Assembly: GCA_964225135.1 (NCBI GenBank)
Contig: CAXQNQ010000173.1
Span: forward strand, 1-16,209
DNA from: AM-2324 sp964225135
GTDB lineage: Bacteria > Bacteroidota > Bacteroidia > Chitinophagales > Saprospiraceae
Length of the DNA stretch: 16,209 bases
Reading direction: 5' to 3'
Below, one piece after another: positions 6,652 to 15,020 of the stretch. Positions within the stretch are counted from its first letter, which is position 1; the number at the start of each line of letters is the position of its first letter. The position numbers were made by a program, and so were the translations under genes. The notes under the pieces are model-generated. The model had not been told where the DNA came from and searched no databases. It was given only the letters and a program-made list of their open reading frames with translations.

Positions 6652-7482
6652 ATGTTAAGAAGGATCTTACTGAATGAACGTAATATTTTTGTTCTGATCC
6701 TTGTCAATGCCTTGATCATTGCCTTGTTATATTTTCCATCCTACAGAACTTCTAAAGTACTAGTATTTATAGATCACTTTTTTGTTTTGATCTTTGTATT
6801 GGAGATTTACTACAAAATAAATAATCTCGGTTTCCGTAAATTTTGGGCCAATAATTGGAATAAATTTGAAAGTTTGATCATTTTTTTATCGATTCCAGCC
6901 ATTTTTCATTCATTTTACCCAACAGCCGAAGTAAGTGTTTTAGTCGCCTTTAGATTACTTCGGATATTCCGAGTGATTCGATTTTTTGAATTTATCCCGA
7001 GGATTGATACTATATTTTCAGGTTTAAGAAGAGCACTTAAATCTTCTGTTTTTGTGTTTTTTGCCTTAATTACACTCAATTTTTTGTTTGCACTATTGGC
7101 TTGTCAATTTTTTAGGGAGTTGGCACCCGAATATTTTGGGAATCCTTTGTTGTCTTTCTATTCCATTTTCCAATCTTTCACTATAGAAGGTTGGAATGAA
7201 ATTCCAAGGCTCTTAGTAGAACGAATAGAGGCTGAAGGGATGGAAGAGGGAATTACAAACATATGTGCTTGGTCTACTCGATTTTTCTTTGTTATAGTAG
7301 TTATTTCTGGAGGTATGTTAGGTATGTCCTTGGCTAATGCCATTTTTGTTGACGAAATGACTATGGATAATAATAAAAAGCTAGAAGAGAAAATAGATAT
7401 CCTCAGTCAAGAGATTAGCTTATTACATCAAAAATTAGATAAAATTGAACCAGAGTCTAATGCCGATGTTCAAGATATATAG
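6652..7482 (+). CDS. One-domain voltage-gated cation channel (NaChBac/CavMr-like)
   Basis: 276 residues with a full six-helix channel architecture that assembles as a tetramer in the inner membrane. S1 about 12-30, S2 35-55, S3 72-90; S4 is 97-117 with arginines R101, R104, R107 and R110 at every third position (the voltage sensor); S5 131-154; pore helix and filter 168-183; S6 207-233 with a Gly-Gly hinge (220-221) and Asn229. The filter is T177-I-E-G-W-N-E183, aligning with TLESW of sodium-selective NaChBac/NavAb but with Gly in place of Ser. After S6 comes a predicted coiled coil (243-265, KLEEKIDILSQEISLLHQKL), as in bacterial Nav channels. The pore-to-S6 turret is long and acidic (188-204). 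It lies 15 bases after the acyltransferase and 12 before the exonuclease. Ca2+ preference is inferred from the filter; the channel family is secure. Confidence 0.93.
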   Translation: MLRRILLNERNIFVLILVNALIIALLYFPSYRTSKVLVFIDHFFVLIFVLEIYYKINNLGFRKFWANNWNKFESLIIFLSIPAIFHSFYPTAEVSVLVAFRLLRIFRVIRFFEFIPRIDTIFSGLRRALKSSVFVFFALITLNFLFALLACQFFRELAPEYFGNPLLSFYSIFQSFTIEGWNEIPRLLVERIEAEGMEEGITNICAWSTRFFFVIVVISGGMLGMSLANAIFVDEMTMDNNKKLEEKIDILSQEISLLHQKLDKIEPESNADVQDI

Positions 7483-7494
7483 AAAAAGCTACTT

Positions 7495-8040
7495 GTGATT
7501 TACATTATCTATGACTTAGAGGCTACTTGTTGGGCAAATAGACCTGCACACATGACTCAAGAAACTATTGAGATAGGAGCTATTGCTTTGGACGAATATG
7601 GAGATGAAATTGGGCGTTTTCAAAGCTTAGTTCGTCCAATCATTCACAAAAATTTATCCGGTTATTGTTTAGACCTAACTTCTATTTCTCAAGAAGAGGT
7701 AAATCGCAGCCTAACTTTCCCTATTGTTTTTGAAGAATTCATAGATTGGATTGATGAATTTGATAAAGATTACATCTTATGCTCTTGGGGGGATTTTGAT
7801 CGTTTTCAGCTAGTTGCAGATTGTAAGTATCATGATTTGGATTACGAGTGGATCAATGAATGTTATATTGATTTAAAGAATCAATATCATAAAATAAATA
7901 GACTCAGGAGAAACCATGGATTAAAATATGTATTGGAAAAGGAGGGATTTGAATTCGAAGGCGATCAGCACAGGGCATTAACTGACGCTGAAAACTTAAC
8001 AATAATCTTTAAAGCCTATATTGATGAATGGATATATTAA
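7495..8040 (+). CDS. DEDDh 3'-5' exonuclease, ERI-1/KapD-like
   Basis: 181 residues, a stand-alone RNase T/DnaQ-type exonuclease domain that removes nucleotides from 3' ends using two metal ions. Exo I is YDLEATCW (6-13, D7 and E9), with the Cys-Trp after the acidic pair typical of the ERI-1/KapD branch; Q22-ETIEIGAI follows; Exo II is SWGDFDRFQL (98-106, acidic residues D100/D102); Exo III is HRALTDAEN (159-167, H159 and D164). The start is GTG at 7495: an in-frame TAG, the stop of the channel gene, lies four codons upstream and no ATG precedes Exo I. Last of the engB operon, it ends 1-2 bases before a strong terminator. Whether it acts on RNA or DNA cannot be told; the ERI-1 branch mostly trims RNA. 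Confidence 0.9.
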   Translation: MIYIIYDLEATCWANRPAHMTQETIEIGAIALDEYGDEIGRFQSLVRPIIHKNLSGYCLDLTSISQEEVNRSLTFPIVFEEFIDWIDEFDKDYILCSWGDFDRFQLVADCKYHDLDYEWINECYIDLKNQYHKINRLRRNHGLKYVLEKEGFEFEGDQHRALTDAENLTIIFKAYIDEWIY

Positions 8041-8069
8041 AAAAGCGCTAAGAATATTAGCGCTTTTTT
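8039..8069. terminator. Bidirectional intrinsic terminator
   Basis: A6-GCGCTAA (8039-8051), five-base loop, TTAGCGC-T6 (8057-8069): a 13-bp perfect stem with A- and T-tracts on either side. It sits between the convergent exonuclease (plus) and the metal-binding lipoprotein (minus), overlaps the last base of each stop region, and can serve both transcripts. Confidence 0.9.
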
Positions 8070-8362
8070 CAAGTAATTAGTGTCTTTAGGTTCTCGGTCT
8101 CAGAATTGGTATTATCTGTTTCTGTTTCAGATTCCTGTTCGGAAGGAGTAGTAGTGGATTCATTCTTCTCATTCTTCACATATTCCATCTTACATACTGG
8201 ACAATTTCCAGGTTCAGATGAGCCACTTCCTTCACAATGCATTGGACAAATATAGGCCGCGGTATAGGCATAATTGTCATTATTATTTGAGGTAGAATCT
8301 GCTTCGTTTGAACAAGCAAATGAAGCTAATGTAATTAGACAACAAAAGATAAAATGTTTCAT
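8069..8362 (-). CDS. Small lipoprotein with heavy-metal-binding domain
   Basis: 97 residues. The N-terminus (MKHFIFCCLITLASFAC) is a lipoprotein signal peptide with C17 the likely lipidated cysteine, followed by a Ser/Asn-rich linker. At 37-62 it has Y-I-CPMH-C ... EPGNCPVCKMEYV: the CPMH...CPxCxM pattern of the 'heavy metal binding domain' found at the N-termini of CusB-type efflux adaptors and copper ATPases, with C39, H42, C54, C57 and M59 as probable ligands and C43 an extra cysteine. The C-terminal 30 residues are Glu/Thr/Ser-rich and low in complexity. It follows the MORN-like lipoprotein by 10 bases and is the last gene of the minus-strand run. Metal and partner are unknown; no efflux gene is adjacent. 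Confidence 0.82.
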   Translation of the reverse strand: MKHFIFCCLITLASFACSNEADSTSNNNDNYAYTAAYICPMHCEGSGSSEPGNCPVCKMEYVKNEKNESTTTPSEQESETETDNTNSETENLKTLIT

Positions 8363-8372
8363 ATCTAGGTAT

Positions 8373-8930
8373 TTATTGATTTTCAGTTAAAGTATCTACA
8401 CCCATATTCCAAAGTTTTGATTCCAATTGTTTGCCCTCTTCATCGAGCTTAACCCATTCACCATTTCTTTTCCCTCCAGACATATTACCTTTAGCTCTCA
8501 CGGAGCCTGATAGATGATAATACTCCCAAATACCTTCTTGAATGTCCTGTTGAAAATTACCCTTGATCAACATTTTACCCTCTTTATCAAAAGTAGACCA
8601 TTCGCCGGTACGAAGGCCTCTAGCATCATAGGATCCTTGCTTCCAAATTTCACCATGTTCATGAAAAATTTTCCATGGACCAGTTTTATAGCCATCGGTA
8701 TAAGTTCCTTCCTCTACTTTTGCACCTTCGGAAGTATATCCTACCCAAACACCTTGTTTAACGCCTTTAATTATTTCCCCCGACTCCAATCCAGTAACTA
8801 TTCCTGAATAAGGCTTTTCGGTAGATTTCAGCAAATAAGTACCATTTTGGTACATTAATTCTGACATTTCAACAGATGATTCGCAGGCAACTAATAAAGA
8901 AGTGAAAAGTAATAAGTAGATAAATCGCAT
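8373..8930 (-). CDS. MORN-like repeat lipoprotein
   Basis: 185 residues. MRFIYLLLFTSLLVAC gives a clear lipobox (LVAC, lipidated C16). The body is a tandem series of repeats built on G-x-W followed by an aromatic or charged strand and a K/E-G-x-Y/F/M turn; the G-x-W cores start at residues 60, 84, 109, 133 and 157, spacing 24-25. This is the MORN-like 'toxin-antitoxin system YwqK family antitoxin' repeat common in Bacteroidota lipoproteins; despite that database name no toxin gene is nearby and no antitoxin role should be assumed. Such repeats form a flat beta-sheet thought to bind proteins or membranes. It starts 33 bases after the helicase stop without a visible terminator between, so read-through from the helicase is possible. 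Confidence 0.83.
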   Translation of the reverse strand: MRFIYLLLFTSLLVACESSVEMSELMYQNGTYLLKSTEKPYSGIVTGLESGEIIKGVKQGVWVGYTSEGAKVEEGTYTDGYKTGPWKIFHEHGEIWKQGSYDARGLRTGEWSTFDKEGKMLIKGNFQQDIQEGIWEYYHLSGSVRAKGNMSGGKRNGEWVKLDEEGKQLESKLWNMGVDTLTENQ

Positions 8931-8963
8931 AATGTTATAATGATTAAACTTTGTCTAAATTAA

Positions 8964-10205
8964 TTATTTTTTTGATTTCTTTTTCTTCCTTCTAAATTCT
9001 TCTATTTCCTCTATTTCAGATAATATATCATTTAAGCGTTTACTGTTACCAACGGCCAAATCAATGGTTTGTAGATATTCTGCCTTGTCCAAAGTCAATT
9101 CTTTGATTTGTTGATTAGTATATGCTTCGATGTCTTCTAAGAGTTGTTTTTCTGAACTACTGCAAAAGGAAATAGCTTGCCCCCTTGACTTACCTCTTCC
9201 TGTACGGCCAATTCGGTGGACATAATTTTCTGCTTGTTCGGGCAAATCATAATTAATAACAAATTCAACCCCAGGAATATCAATTCCTCTAGCGCTGACA
9301 TCAGTAGCGATTAATAGGTTTATTTCGTTTTTAATAAAAGCATCTAATGCTGCTGATCTTTCTTTCTGAACCTTATCGCCGTGTATAGAAATGGCTTTTA
9401 TCCCAACTCTTTCCATAGCTTTAACCACACGTTCTGCTCTTACTTTCGTACGTACAAAAGCTAAGATTTTTTTGGATTGATGCTCATTATAAAATCGTTC
9501 TAAAAAAAATCGCTTATCATCCATTTCGATAAAGCAAACGGCGTGATCTACATTTTTAGAAATAGGATCTTTAGGAGAAATTTGAATGCGAATAGGATTT
9601 TGTACTAAAGAATAAGCTAGTTTTTTAATCTCTGGGTTGATTGTTGCAGAGAAGAATAAGGTTTGTCTTTGTCTTGGTAAAAATCGCAACAAATCATCTA
9701 TATCCTTTTTAAAACCACGATCAAGCATATGATCGGCCTCGTCCAAAACTAATATTTCACAACGTTTTAGCTGCACATAACCTTGGTGGTGTAAATCAAA
9801 AAGTCTTCCAGGCGTGCACACTAAAATATCCCCTCCAGCTTGAAGTAATTTAATCTGTGGATCTTGCTCCACACCACCAACTAGACAAATACTTTTTAGC
9901 TTCGTGTATTTTCCTATAGCATTTATCACCTGATTGATTTGAAGCGCTAGTTCATGGGTAGGTGCCATAACTATAGCACGAATTCCATCACCTCTTTCTC
10001 TCCGTTTTTTACGAGATAAAATGCTTAAAAGTGGGATAGCGAAAGCAGCAGTCTTTCCTGTTCCAGTCTGTGCAATAGCTAATACATCCTCTCCATTCAA
10101 GATGTTTGGAATGGCTTTATATTGAATGTCCGTAGGCTTTTTTAATCCTAGCTGATCAATTCCTCGCTTAATTTCCGATCTAATATTGTAATCCTCAAAT
10201 CTCAT
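8964..10205 (-). CDS. DEAD-box ATP-dependent RNA helicase, RhlE-like
   Basis: 413 residues with all superfamily-2 DEAD-box motifs in order: Q motif with Q28 (PTDIQYKAIP), I AQTGTGKT (45-52), Ia PTHELALQ (82-89), GG (110-111), Ib TPGRL (131-135), II DEAD (155-158), III SAT (186-188), IV ILAFVRT (247-253), V TDVSARGID (301-309), VI HRIGRTGR (330-337). The short C-terminal tail (390-413) ends in a Lys/Arg run (RRKKKKSKK) that probably adds non-specific RNA affinity. It unwinds or remodels RNA, likely in ribosome assembly or mRNA decay; it lacks the DbpA-type RNA-binding domain, so RhlE-type is the best fit but the exact subgroup is uncertain. Note motif Ia has His (PTHELA) where most members have Arg. 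ATG start at 10203-10205 with a TAnnTTTG promoter upstream. Confidence 0.95.
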   Translation of the reverse strand: MRFEDYNIRSEIKRGIDQLGLKKPTDIQYKAIPNILNGEDVLAIAQTGTGKTAAFAIPLLSILSRKKRRERGDGIRAIVMAPTHELALQINQVINAIGKYTKLKSICLVGGVEQDPQIKLLQAGGDILVCTPGRLFDLHHQGYVQLKRCEILVLDEADHMLDRGFKKDIDDLLRFLPRQRQTLFFSATINPEIKKLAYSLVQNPIRIQISPKDPISKNVDHAVCFIEMDDKRFFLERFYNEHQSKKILAFVRTKVRAERVVKAMERVGIKAISIHGDKVQKERSAALDAFIKNEINLLIATDVSARGIDIPGVEFVINYDLPEQAENYVHRIGRTGRGKSRGQAISFCSSSEKQLLEDIEAYTNQQIKELTLDKAEYLQTIDLAVGNSKRLNDILSEIEEIEEFRRKKKKSKK

Positions 10206-10235
10206 AAATCACCAATACATTTATTATCTGATTTG

Positions 10236-10243
10236 CAAAGATA
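10236..10243 (-). promoter_or_regulatory. Bacteroidota-type -7 element for the RNA helicase
   Basis: On the minus strand the sequence is TATCTTTG, an exact TAnnTTTG -7 element. A partial -33 (TTG, complement of 10261-10263) lies 17 bases upstream. The transcript would begin near 10230, about 25 bases ahead of the helicase ATG. The remaining part of the 173-base gap 10206-10378 shows no equally good element facing thrA and no clear attenuator. Confidence 0.5.
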
Positions 10244-10378
10244 AGATAATGGTAATAAGGCAATAGACCTTCTACTGAATTAAAAAAATATCAATTGGCT
10301 TACGAATGAGCAGAAAATGTGGTCAATCAATAAAAATAAACATATTTTATATGCTTAATAATTGATTCTGAAAGCCTT

Positions 10379-12805
10379 ATGATTGTAATGAAATTTGGAG
10401 GTAGTAGTGTTGCCTCTGCTGAAAACATCAAAAATGTTGCCCAAATAATCCAACAAAATTCTGAGCCCAAAACAGTTGTGGTTTCAGCGCTCGGGGGAGT
10501 GACGGATGATTTGTTGACCATACTTGAATCCAGCATACAAGAGATTCCATATGAATATATTGAAAGAGTCAAATTAAGACATATCGAGGTTGCATCTCAG
10601 TTAGGCTGCACCAATAAAGACCTTTTTGATTACATAAATGAAGTTTTTGAAAAAGTTTGTAGCATATGTGTAGGTGTTCATGCTTTAGGAGAATCAACAG
10701 GGCGTATTACTGCACTTATGATGAGTTTTGGCGAACAACTTTCGTCTAAAATTATTTTAGAATATTTCAATGTACTCGGCTTAGCTTTTAATTATTTTCC
10801 AAGCCAGGAAAAGATTATCGCTAATGGCACCTATCAAGTAGCCACCTTAGATAAAGAACAGAGCTATTCCAACATTCAATCATTTATTAAATTAGAAAGA
10901 AACTTCATTGCACCAGGTTTTATTGGTTGTAATCACAAGGGTGAAATTGTAACACTAGGAAGGGGTGGTAGTGATTACTCTTCAGCGATTATAGCAGCAG
11001 CTATTCAGGCAGAAAGATTGGAGATTTGGTCTGATGTGGATGGCATGCTGAGTGCTAATCCAAAGATTGTTAAAAGTGCTACTCAGATTAATAAACTGAC
11101 CTATGAGGAAGCATTTGAATTGTCCTATTTTGGAGCTAAAGTATTGTATCCGCCCACTATAAAACCATTGGTTGACCATCAGATTCCATTAGTATTGAAA
11201 AATACTTTTTCACCTGATGCTCCTGGAACATTTATTAATAATCAAAAAGAGGATCAAGGGGATTTTATCAAAGGAGTAAGTGCTTTAAATGGTATTGGCC
11301 TTCTAAATATTTCTGGGACTGGAATGGCCCATCGAAAAGGCTTAGCTAGAAGGGTCTTCGAAGGACTAGAAACAGCCAACGTCAATGCAATTATGATTAC
11401 TCAATGCTGTTCGGAGCAGAGCATATGTATAGGCATTAAAGAAGAAGAATTAAGTCTAGCTAAAGAGGCTTTAAATCATATGTTTAGCGCTGAAATTCAT
11501 TCCGGTATTTTGAATGAAATACAAATGGATGACCAATACTCCATAATTGCTGTAATAGGAGATCGAATGATAAATAAGATAGGATTGAGTGGTAGAGTTT
11601 TTTCCGTATTAGGTGAAAATGGAATTAATATCAAAGCGATAGCACAAGGTGCATCCGAACGGAATATATCCTTAGTGGTACACAAAGATGTAGAGGATAA
11701 GGCGGTTAATGTTTTACATGAAGCATTTTTCTCTGCTAATACCAAGAAAGTGCATTTGTATATTGCTGGAAAAGGAAATGTGGGAGGTGAATTCTTGCAG
11801 TTGTTAGATCGTCAAAAGCAATACTTATTAGATAGCTTCAACCTAGAGTTGATTCCTGTATTAGTTTGTGATAGCAAAAAGTATATTCATAACCAAGTAG
11901 AATCAGTTCAGGATTTAGAGCAGGTATTACAGGAAGAAGGTGAAGCATATAAGGGATTTGAAGCCATTGTTTCAAAAATCAAATCAGATAACTTACGGAA
12001 TGCCATTTTTATTGATAATACGGCATCGGATTATGTCAGTTCATTCTATGAATCTGTTTTGAGAGCGGGGGCAAGTATAGTGACCTGTAACAAAATAGCT
12101 TGTAGTGGTCCGTATGAAGAATATAAGTTACTTGTTGACCTAGCTAAAGACCAGGTTTTACAATTCAAATATGAGACTTGTGTAGGTGCAGCATTACCTG
12201 TTATCAAATCTATTCAAGACCTAGTACTCAGTGGTGATAAAATACATGCTGTAAAAGCCGTTTTATCAGGTAGCCTTAATTATATTTTCAATGCGTATGA
12301 TGGATCTAAACCATTTGCTGAAGTTGTAAATGATGCAAAAACCCTTGGGTTTACTGAGCCTAATCCATTGATTGACTTGAGTGGCACCGATGCTATTCGC
12401 AAAATTTTGATCCTAGCCCGAGAAAGTGGACTTGATTTGGAGTTTGATCAGGTTGAAAATAACAGTTTTTTACCTGAAGCCTGTTTAGACGGATCCAATG
12501 CCGATCAATTATTTGATTTACTTCTAGCTCATGAGGCACACTTTAAGCAGTTATATGATACAGCTAAAGGAGAGGGGAAGCGATTAAAAGTAGTGGCAAG
12601 TTTTGAAGATGGAAAAGCTTCTTTTGGATTAGAAGCAGTAGATAGGGAACATCCTTTTTACCATTTAAATGGGAAGGATAATATATTTTTGATACATTCA
12701 GATAGATATAAGGCACAACCTCTAATTATTAAAGGGGCAGGGGCAGGAGCTGAAATTACGGCCTCTGGTGTTTTCTCTGACTTAATGTTAATCGTTAATA
12801 AATAA
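10379..12805 (+). CDS. thrA: Bifunctional aspartokinase / homoserine dehydrogenase
   Basis: 808 residues, close to the about 820 of E. coli ThrA. It carries out the first and third steps from aspartate to homoserine. Aspartokinase domain 1-285: KFGGSSV (5-11), SFGEQLS (116-122), GRGGSDYSS (194-202), WSDVDGM (217-223). Two ACT-type regulatory segments lie at about 300-375 and 385-450 (GKLSGR-like INKIGLSGRVFSVLGENGINIKAI), so feedback inhibition, probably by threonine, is expected. Homoserine dehydrogenase domain 457-808: Rossmann GKGNVGG (464-470), TCNK (569-572), and the family signature TEPNPLIDLSGTDAIRK (659-675). ATG at 10379; ATG at 10388 (M4) is less likely, since MIVMKFGG is a usual family start. 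Its TAA overlaps the thrB ATG by one base. Aspartate-semialdehyde dehydrogenase, needed between its two activities, is not in the window. Confidence 0.97.
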   Translation: MIVMKFGGSSVASAENIKNVAQIIQQNSEPKTVVVSALGGVTDDLLTILESSIQEIPYEYIERVKLRHIEVASQLGCTNKDLFDYINEVFEKVCSICVGVHALGESTGRITALMMSFGEQLSSKIILEYFNVLGLAFNYFPSQEKIIANGTYQVATLDKEQSYSNIQSFIKLERNFIAPGFIGCNHKGEIVTLGRGGSDYSSAIIAAAIQAERLEIWSDVDGMLSANPKIVKSATQINKLTYEEAFELSYFGAKVLYPPTIKPLVDHQIPLVLKNTFSPDAPGTFINNQKEDQGDFIKGVSALNGIGLLNISGTGMAHRKGLARRVFEGLETANVNAIMITQCCSEQSICIGIKEEELSLAKEALNHMFSAEIHSGILNEIQMDDQYSIIAVIGDRMINKIGLSGRVFSVLGENGINIKAIAQGASERNISLVVHKDVEDKAVNVLHEAFFSANTKKVHLYIAGKGNVGGEFLQLLDRQKQYLLDSFNLELIPVLVCDSKKYIHNQVESVQDLEQVLQEEGEAYKGFEAIVSKIKSDNLRNAIFIDNTASDYVSSFYESVLRAGASIVTCNKIACSGPYEEYKLLVDLAKDQVLQFKYETCVGAALPVIKSIQDLVLSGDKIHAVKAVLSGSLNYIFNAYDGSKPFAEVVNDAKTLGFTEPNPLIDLSGTDAIRKILILARESGLDLEFDQVENNSFLPEACLDGSNADQLFDLLLAHEAHFKQLYDTAKGEGKRLKVVASFEDGKASFGLEAVDREHPFYHLNGKDNIFLIHSDRYKAQPLIIKGAGAGAEITASGVFSDLMLIVNK

Positions 12806-13731
12806 TGGCTAGAACTGTAAAAGCATTTGCACCAGCTTCTTATTCCAATCTTTCGGTAGGTTATGATATACTTGGACTAGCCCTAAGTAGTATAGGAGAT
12901 ATTGTAGAATTAGAGGAACGAGTAGATAAGCAAATTGAGATTATTGACATCCAAGGAGCTGAAGGTTTAAGTATGGATAAGGATAAAAATGTATGTGGAG
13001 TTGTAATACAAGCGATGCAAGTCAATACAGATGGTCCAGGAGTCAATATTACCATAAAAAAGGGTTTCCAACCAGGTAGTGGTTTAGGGTCAAGTTCTGC
13101 GAGTTCAGTTGCTGCAGCAGTTGCTTATAATGCACTATTAAATCAACCTTTTGATCAAGTTGATCTATTAGATTTTGCTTTGGAAGGAGAATTCCTTGCT
13201 TGTGGTGCACGACATGCTGATAATGTAGCTCCATGTTTATTTGGCGGCTTAACCATGGTAAAGTCATATGATCCATTAGATATTTTACAACTTCCAATTC
13301 CAAAAGGACTTTTTATGGCTACCATTTTTCCAAATGTGGAAGTAAAAACTGCTATTAGTAGATCAAAGGTACCTAAAGCGGTTTCGACTAGCTTGTTGAC
13401 GCAACAGGTTTCTTCTATGGCTGCGTTTATTAAAGCTCTGTATGAGGAAGATATAAGCTTAATGGCACAAAGTATGGTTGATTATGTAGCCGAACCAGGA
13501 AGGAAAGACTTAATTCCACTTTTTGATGAAATGAAGTCGAAAGCTCTAGAATTAGGTGCTCTAAACTTTGGCATTTCAGGATCAGGACCTACTGTATATG
13601 CACTCACAAATAATGAGGGTATAGCATTAGAAATTGTAAGCCAATTAAAAGCTTTATTACATAATAATGGTATTGAGAATTTCAGCTTTGTTGAACACCT
13701 AAAAGAGGATACTGGCGCCCATATTATTTAA
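12805..13731 (+). CDS. thrB: Homoserine kinase (GHMP family)
   Basis: 308 residues, normal for ThrB. Phosphorylates L-homoserine to O-phospho-L-homoserine with ATP in the cytoplasm. GHMP landmarks: motif 1 VKAFAPASYSNLSVGYD (5-21), the phosphate-binding loop PGSGLGSSSAS (90-100), ARHADNVAPCLFGG (135-148), and motif 3 GISGSGPTVYAL near 256-267. ATG at 12805 shares its A with the thrA stop (TAATG), so translational coupling with thrA is likely; the next gene begins 2 bases after its stop. Nothing unusual. Confidence 0.97.
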   Translation: MARTVKAFAPASYSNLSVGYDILGLALSSIGDIVELEERVDKQIEIIDIQGAEGLSMDKDKNVCGVVIQAMQVNTDGPGVNITIKKGFQPGSGLGSSSASSVAAAVAYNALLNQPFDQVDLLDFALEGEFLACGARHADNVAPCLFGGLTMVKSYDPLDILQLPIPKGLFMATIFPNVEVKTAISRSKVPKAVSTSLLTQQVSSMAAFIKALYEEDISLMAQSMVDYVAEPGRKDLIPLFDEMKSKALELGALNFGISGSGPTVYALTNNEGIALEIVSQLKALLHNNGIENFSFVEHLKEDTGAHII

Positions 13732-13733
13732 AC

Positions 13734-15020
13734 ATGATTTACACTAGTACAAATAATAATACAGAGCAAGTTGATTTTAAAACAGCTACACTGAATGGTT
13801 TAGCGAGTAATAATGGATTGTATGTCCCCACGCAAATTCCATCTTTAAATAAAAGAATTTTCGAGGCTGAAACATTTGATATAGATATAGCCTTAGAGGT
13901 TATGAAACCTTTTGTAGGCGAATGTATTCCAGAACAAAAATTGAAAGAAATACTTTCTGAAACGCTCAACTTTGAACTGCCCTTGATTCAGATTAAACCT
14001 AATACCTATTGTTTAGAATTGTTTCATGGACCAACAGAAGCATTTAAAGATGTTGGTGCTAGATTTATGTCGAGAGTTTTAGCTTATTTTTCAAAATCAT
14101 TAAATGAAACTAATCACATTCTAGTTGCAACTTCTGGTGATACTGGCGCTGCTGTAGCTAATGGATTTCATAATGTACCTGGTACTCAAGTACATGTGTT
14201 ATTCCCCAAAGGTAAGGTTTCAGAATACCAAGAGAGTCAAATGACTAGTCTTGGAGACAATATACATACACTTGAAGTAGAGGGCACATTTGATGACTGC
14301 CAAGCCCTTGTTAAACAAGCGTTTAGAGACAATGACCTAAGGTCAAAAATTAAATTGAGTTCTGCAAATTCAATTAATGTAGCCCGATTTTTACCTCAAA
14401 TGCTGTATTATTTCAAGGCTTTCTTTGATGTTGATAAAGACTTAAGGTCGTCTATCTGTTTTGTAGTTCCATCTGGTAATTTTGGGAATGTAACAGCGGG
14501 TTTAATCGCCCAAATGATGGGTTTGCCCGTTCGACGATTGATTCCGATCACCAATGCGAATGATACCTACTTTAAATACCTTTGTACAGGCAAATATCAA
14601 GCAGTACCATCCAAACAGACCTTGTCAAATGCTATGGATGTTGGTGATCCAAGTAACTTTGCACGTATCCAATATTTGTTGAACCAGGATTGGAACAAAA
14701 TCAATGAATTACTTCCAAGCATGTCTGTATCTGATGAAGATACATTGAGTACTATTGAGCAACTTTATAAGGAAGCAGGCTATGTTTTAGATCCCCATGC
14801 TGCAGTTGGATATTACGGATATCAAAATTTGAAACAGGAGGGTGAACTAGCTATTATTTTGGGAACTGCATCTCCTAAGAAATTTGCTAGTGTCATTCAG
14901 CAGGTTATTCCTACTTATGAGTCCCCTAGTATAAAGGCTCTTAGCACGCATAAGATTAGCATACCTAACGATTATAATGTTTTATTGGACTACTTGTCAA
15001 CCATAATGGTACCAAAATAA
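13734..15020 (+). CDS. thrC: Threonine synthase (PLP-dependent)
   Basis: 428 residues, typical of the E. coli-type threonine synthase. Converts O-phosphohomoserine to L-threonine plus phosphate, the last step of the pathway. The PLP lysine is K105 in HGPTEAFKDVGARFM (98-112); the phosphate cup is TSGDTGAA (133-140) and the fold-type II loop VPSGNFGNVTAG (245-256). The C-terminal LDPHAAVGYYGY segment, which closes the active site, is present. ATG at 13734, 2 bases after thrB. No terminator is obvious in the following 125 bases (15021-15145), which hold only a very weak TAAGA/TCTTA hairpin just after the stop. Confidence 0.97.
   Translation: MIYTSTNNNTEQVDFKTATLNGLASNNGLYVPTQIPSLNKRIFEAETFDIDIALEVMKPFVGECIPEQKLKEILSETLNFELPLIQIKPNTYCLELFHGPTEAFKDVGARFMSRVLAYFSKSLNETNHILVATSGDTGAAVANGFHNVPGTQVHVLFPKGKVSEYQESQMTSLGDNIHTLEVEGTFDDCQALVKQAFRDNDLRSKIKLSSANSINVARFLPQMLYYFKAFFDVDKDLRSSICFVVPSGNFGNVTAGLIAQMMGLPVRRLIPITNANDTYFKYLCTGKYQAVPSKQTLSNAMDVGDPSNFARIQYLLNQDWNKINELLPSMSVSDEDTLSTIEQLYKEAGYVLDPHAAVGYYGYQNLKQEGELAIILGTASPKKFASVIQQVIPTYESPSIKALSTHKISIPNDYNVLLDYLSTIMVPK

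Noticed and set aside
8373..8930. Toxin-antitoxin locus suggested by the YwqK-type repeat name
   Set aside because: The protein is a secreted lipoprotein, has no toxin-like neighbour, and the family name does not establish antitoxin function.
10306..10365. 19-codon ORF upstream of thrA that could be an attenuation leader peptide
   Set aside because: It contains no threonine and only three scattered isoleucines, and no terminator/antiterminator pair follows it before thrA.
13049..13303. Open frame on the minus strand inside thrB
   Set aside because: It lies wholly within a well-supported gene, its translation is low-complexity and Leu/Gln/His-rich, and it matches no family I recognise; the same applies to the other opposite-strand frames inside engB, the acyltransferase, the channel, thrA, thrC and recQ.
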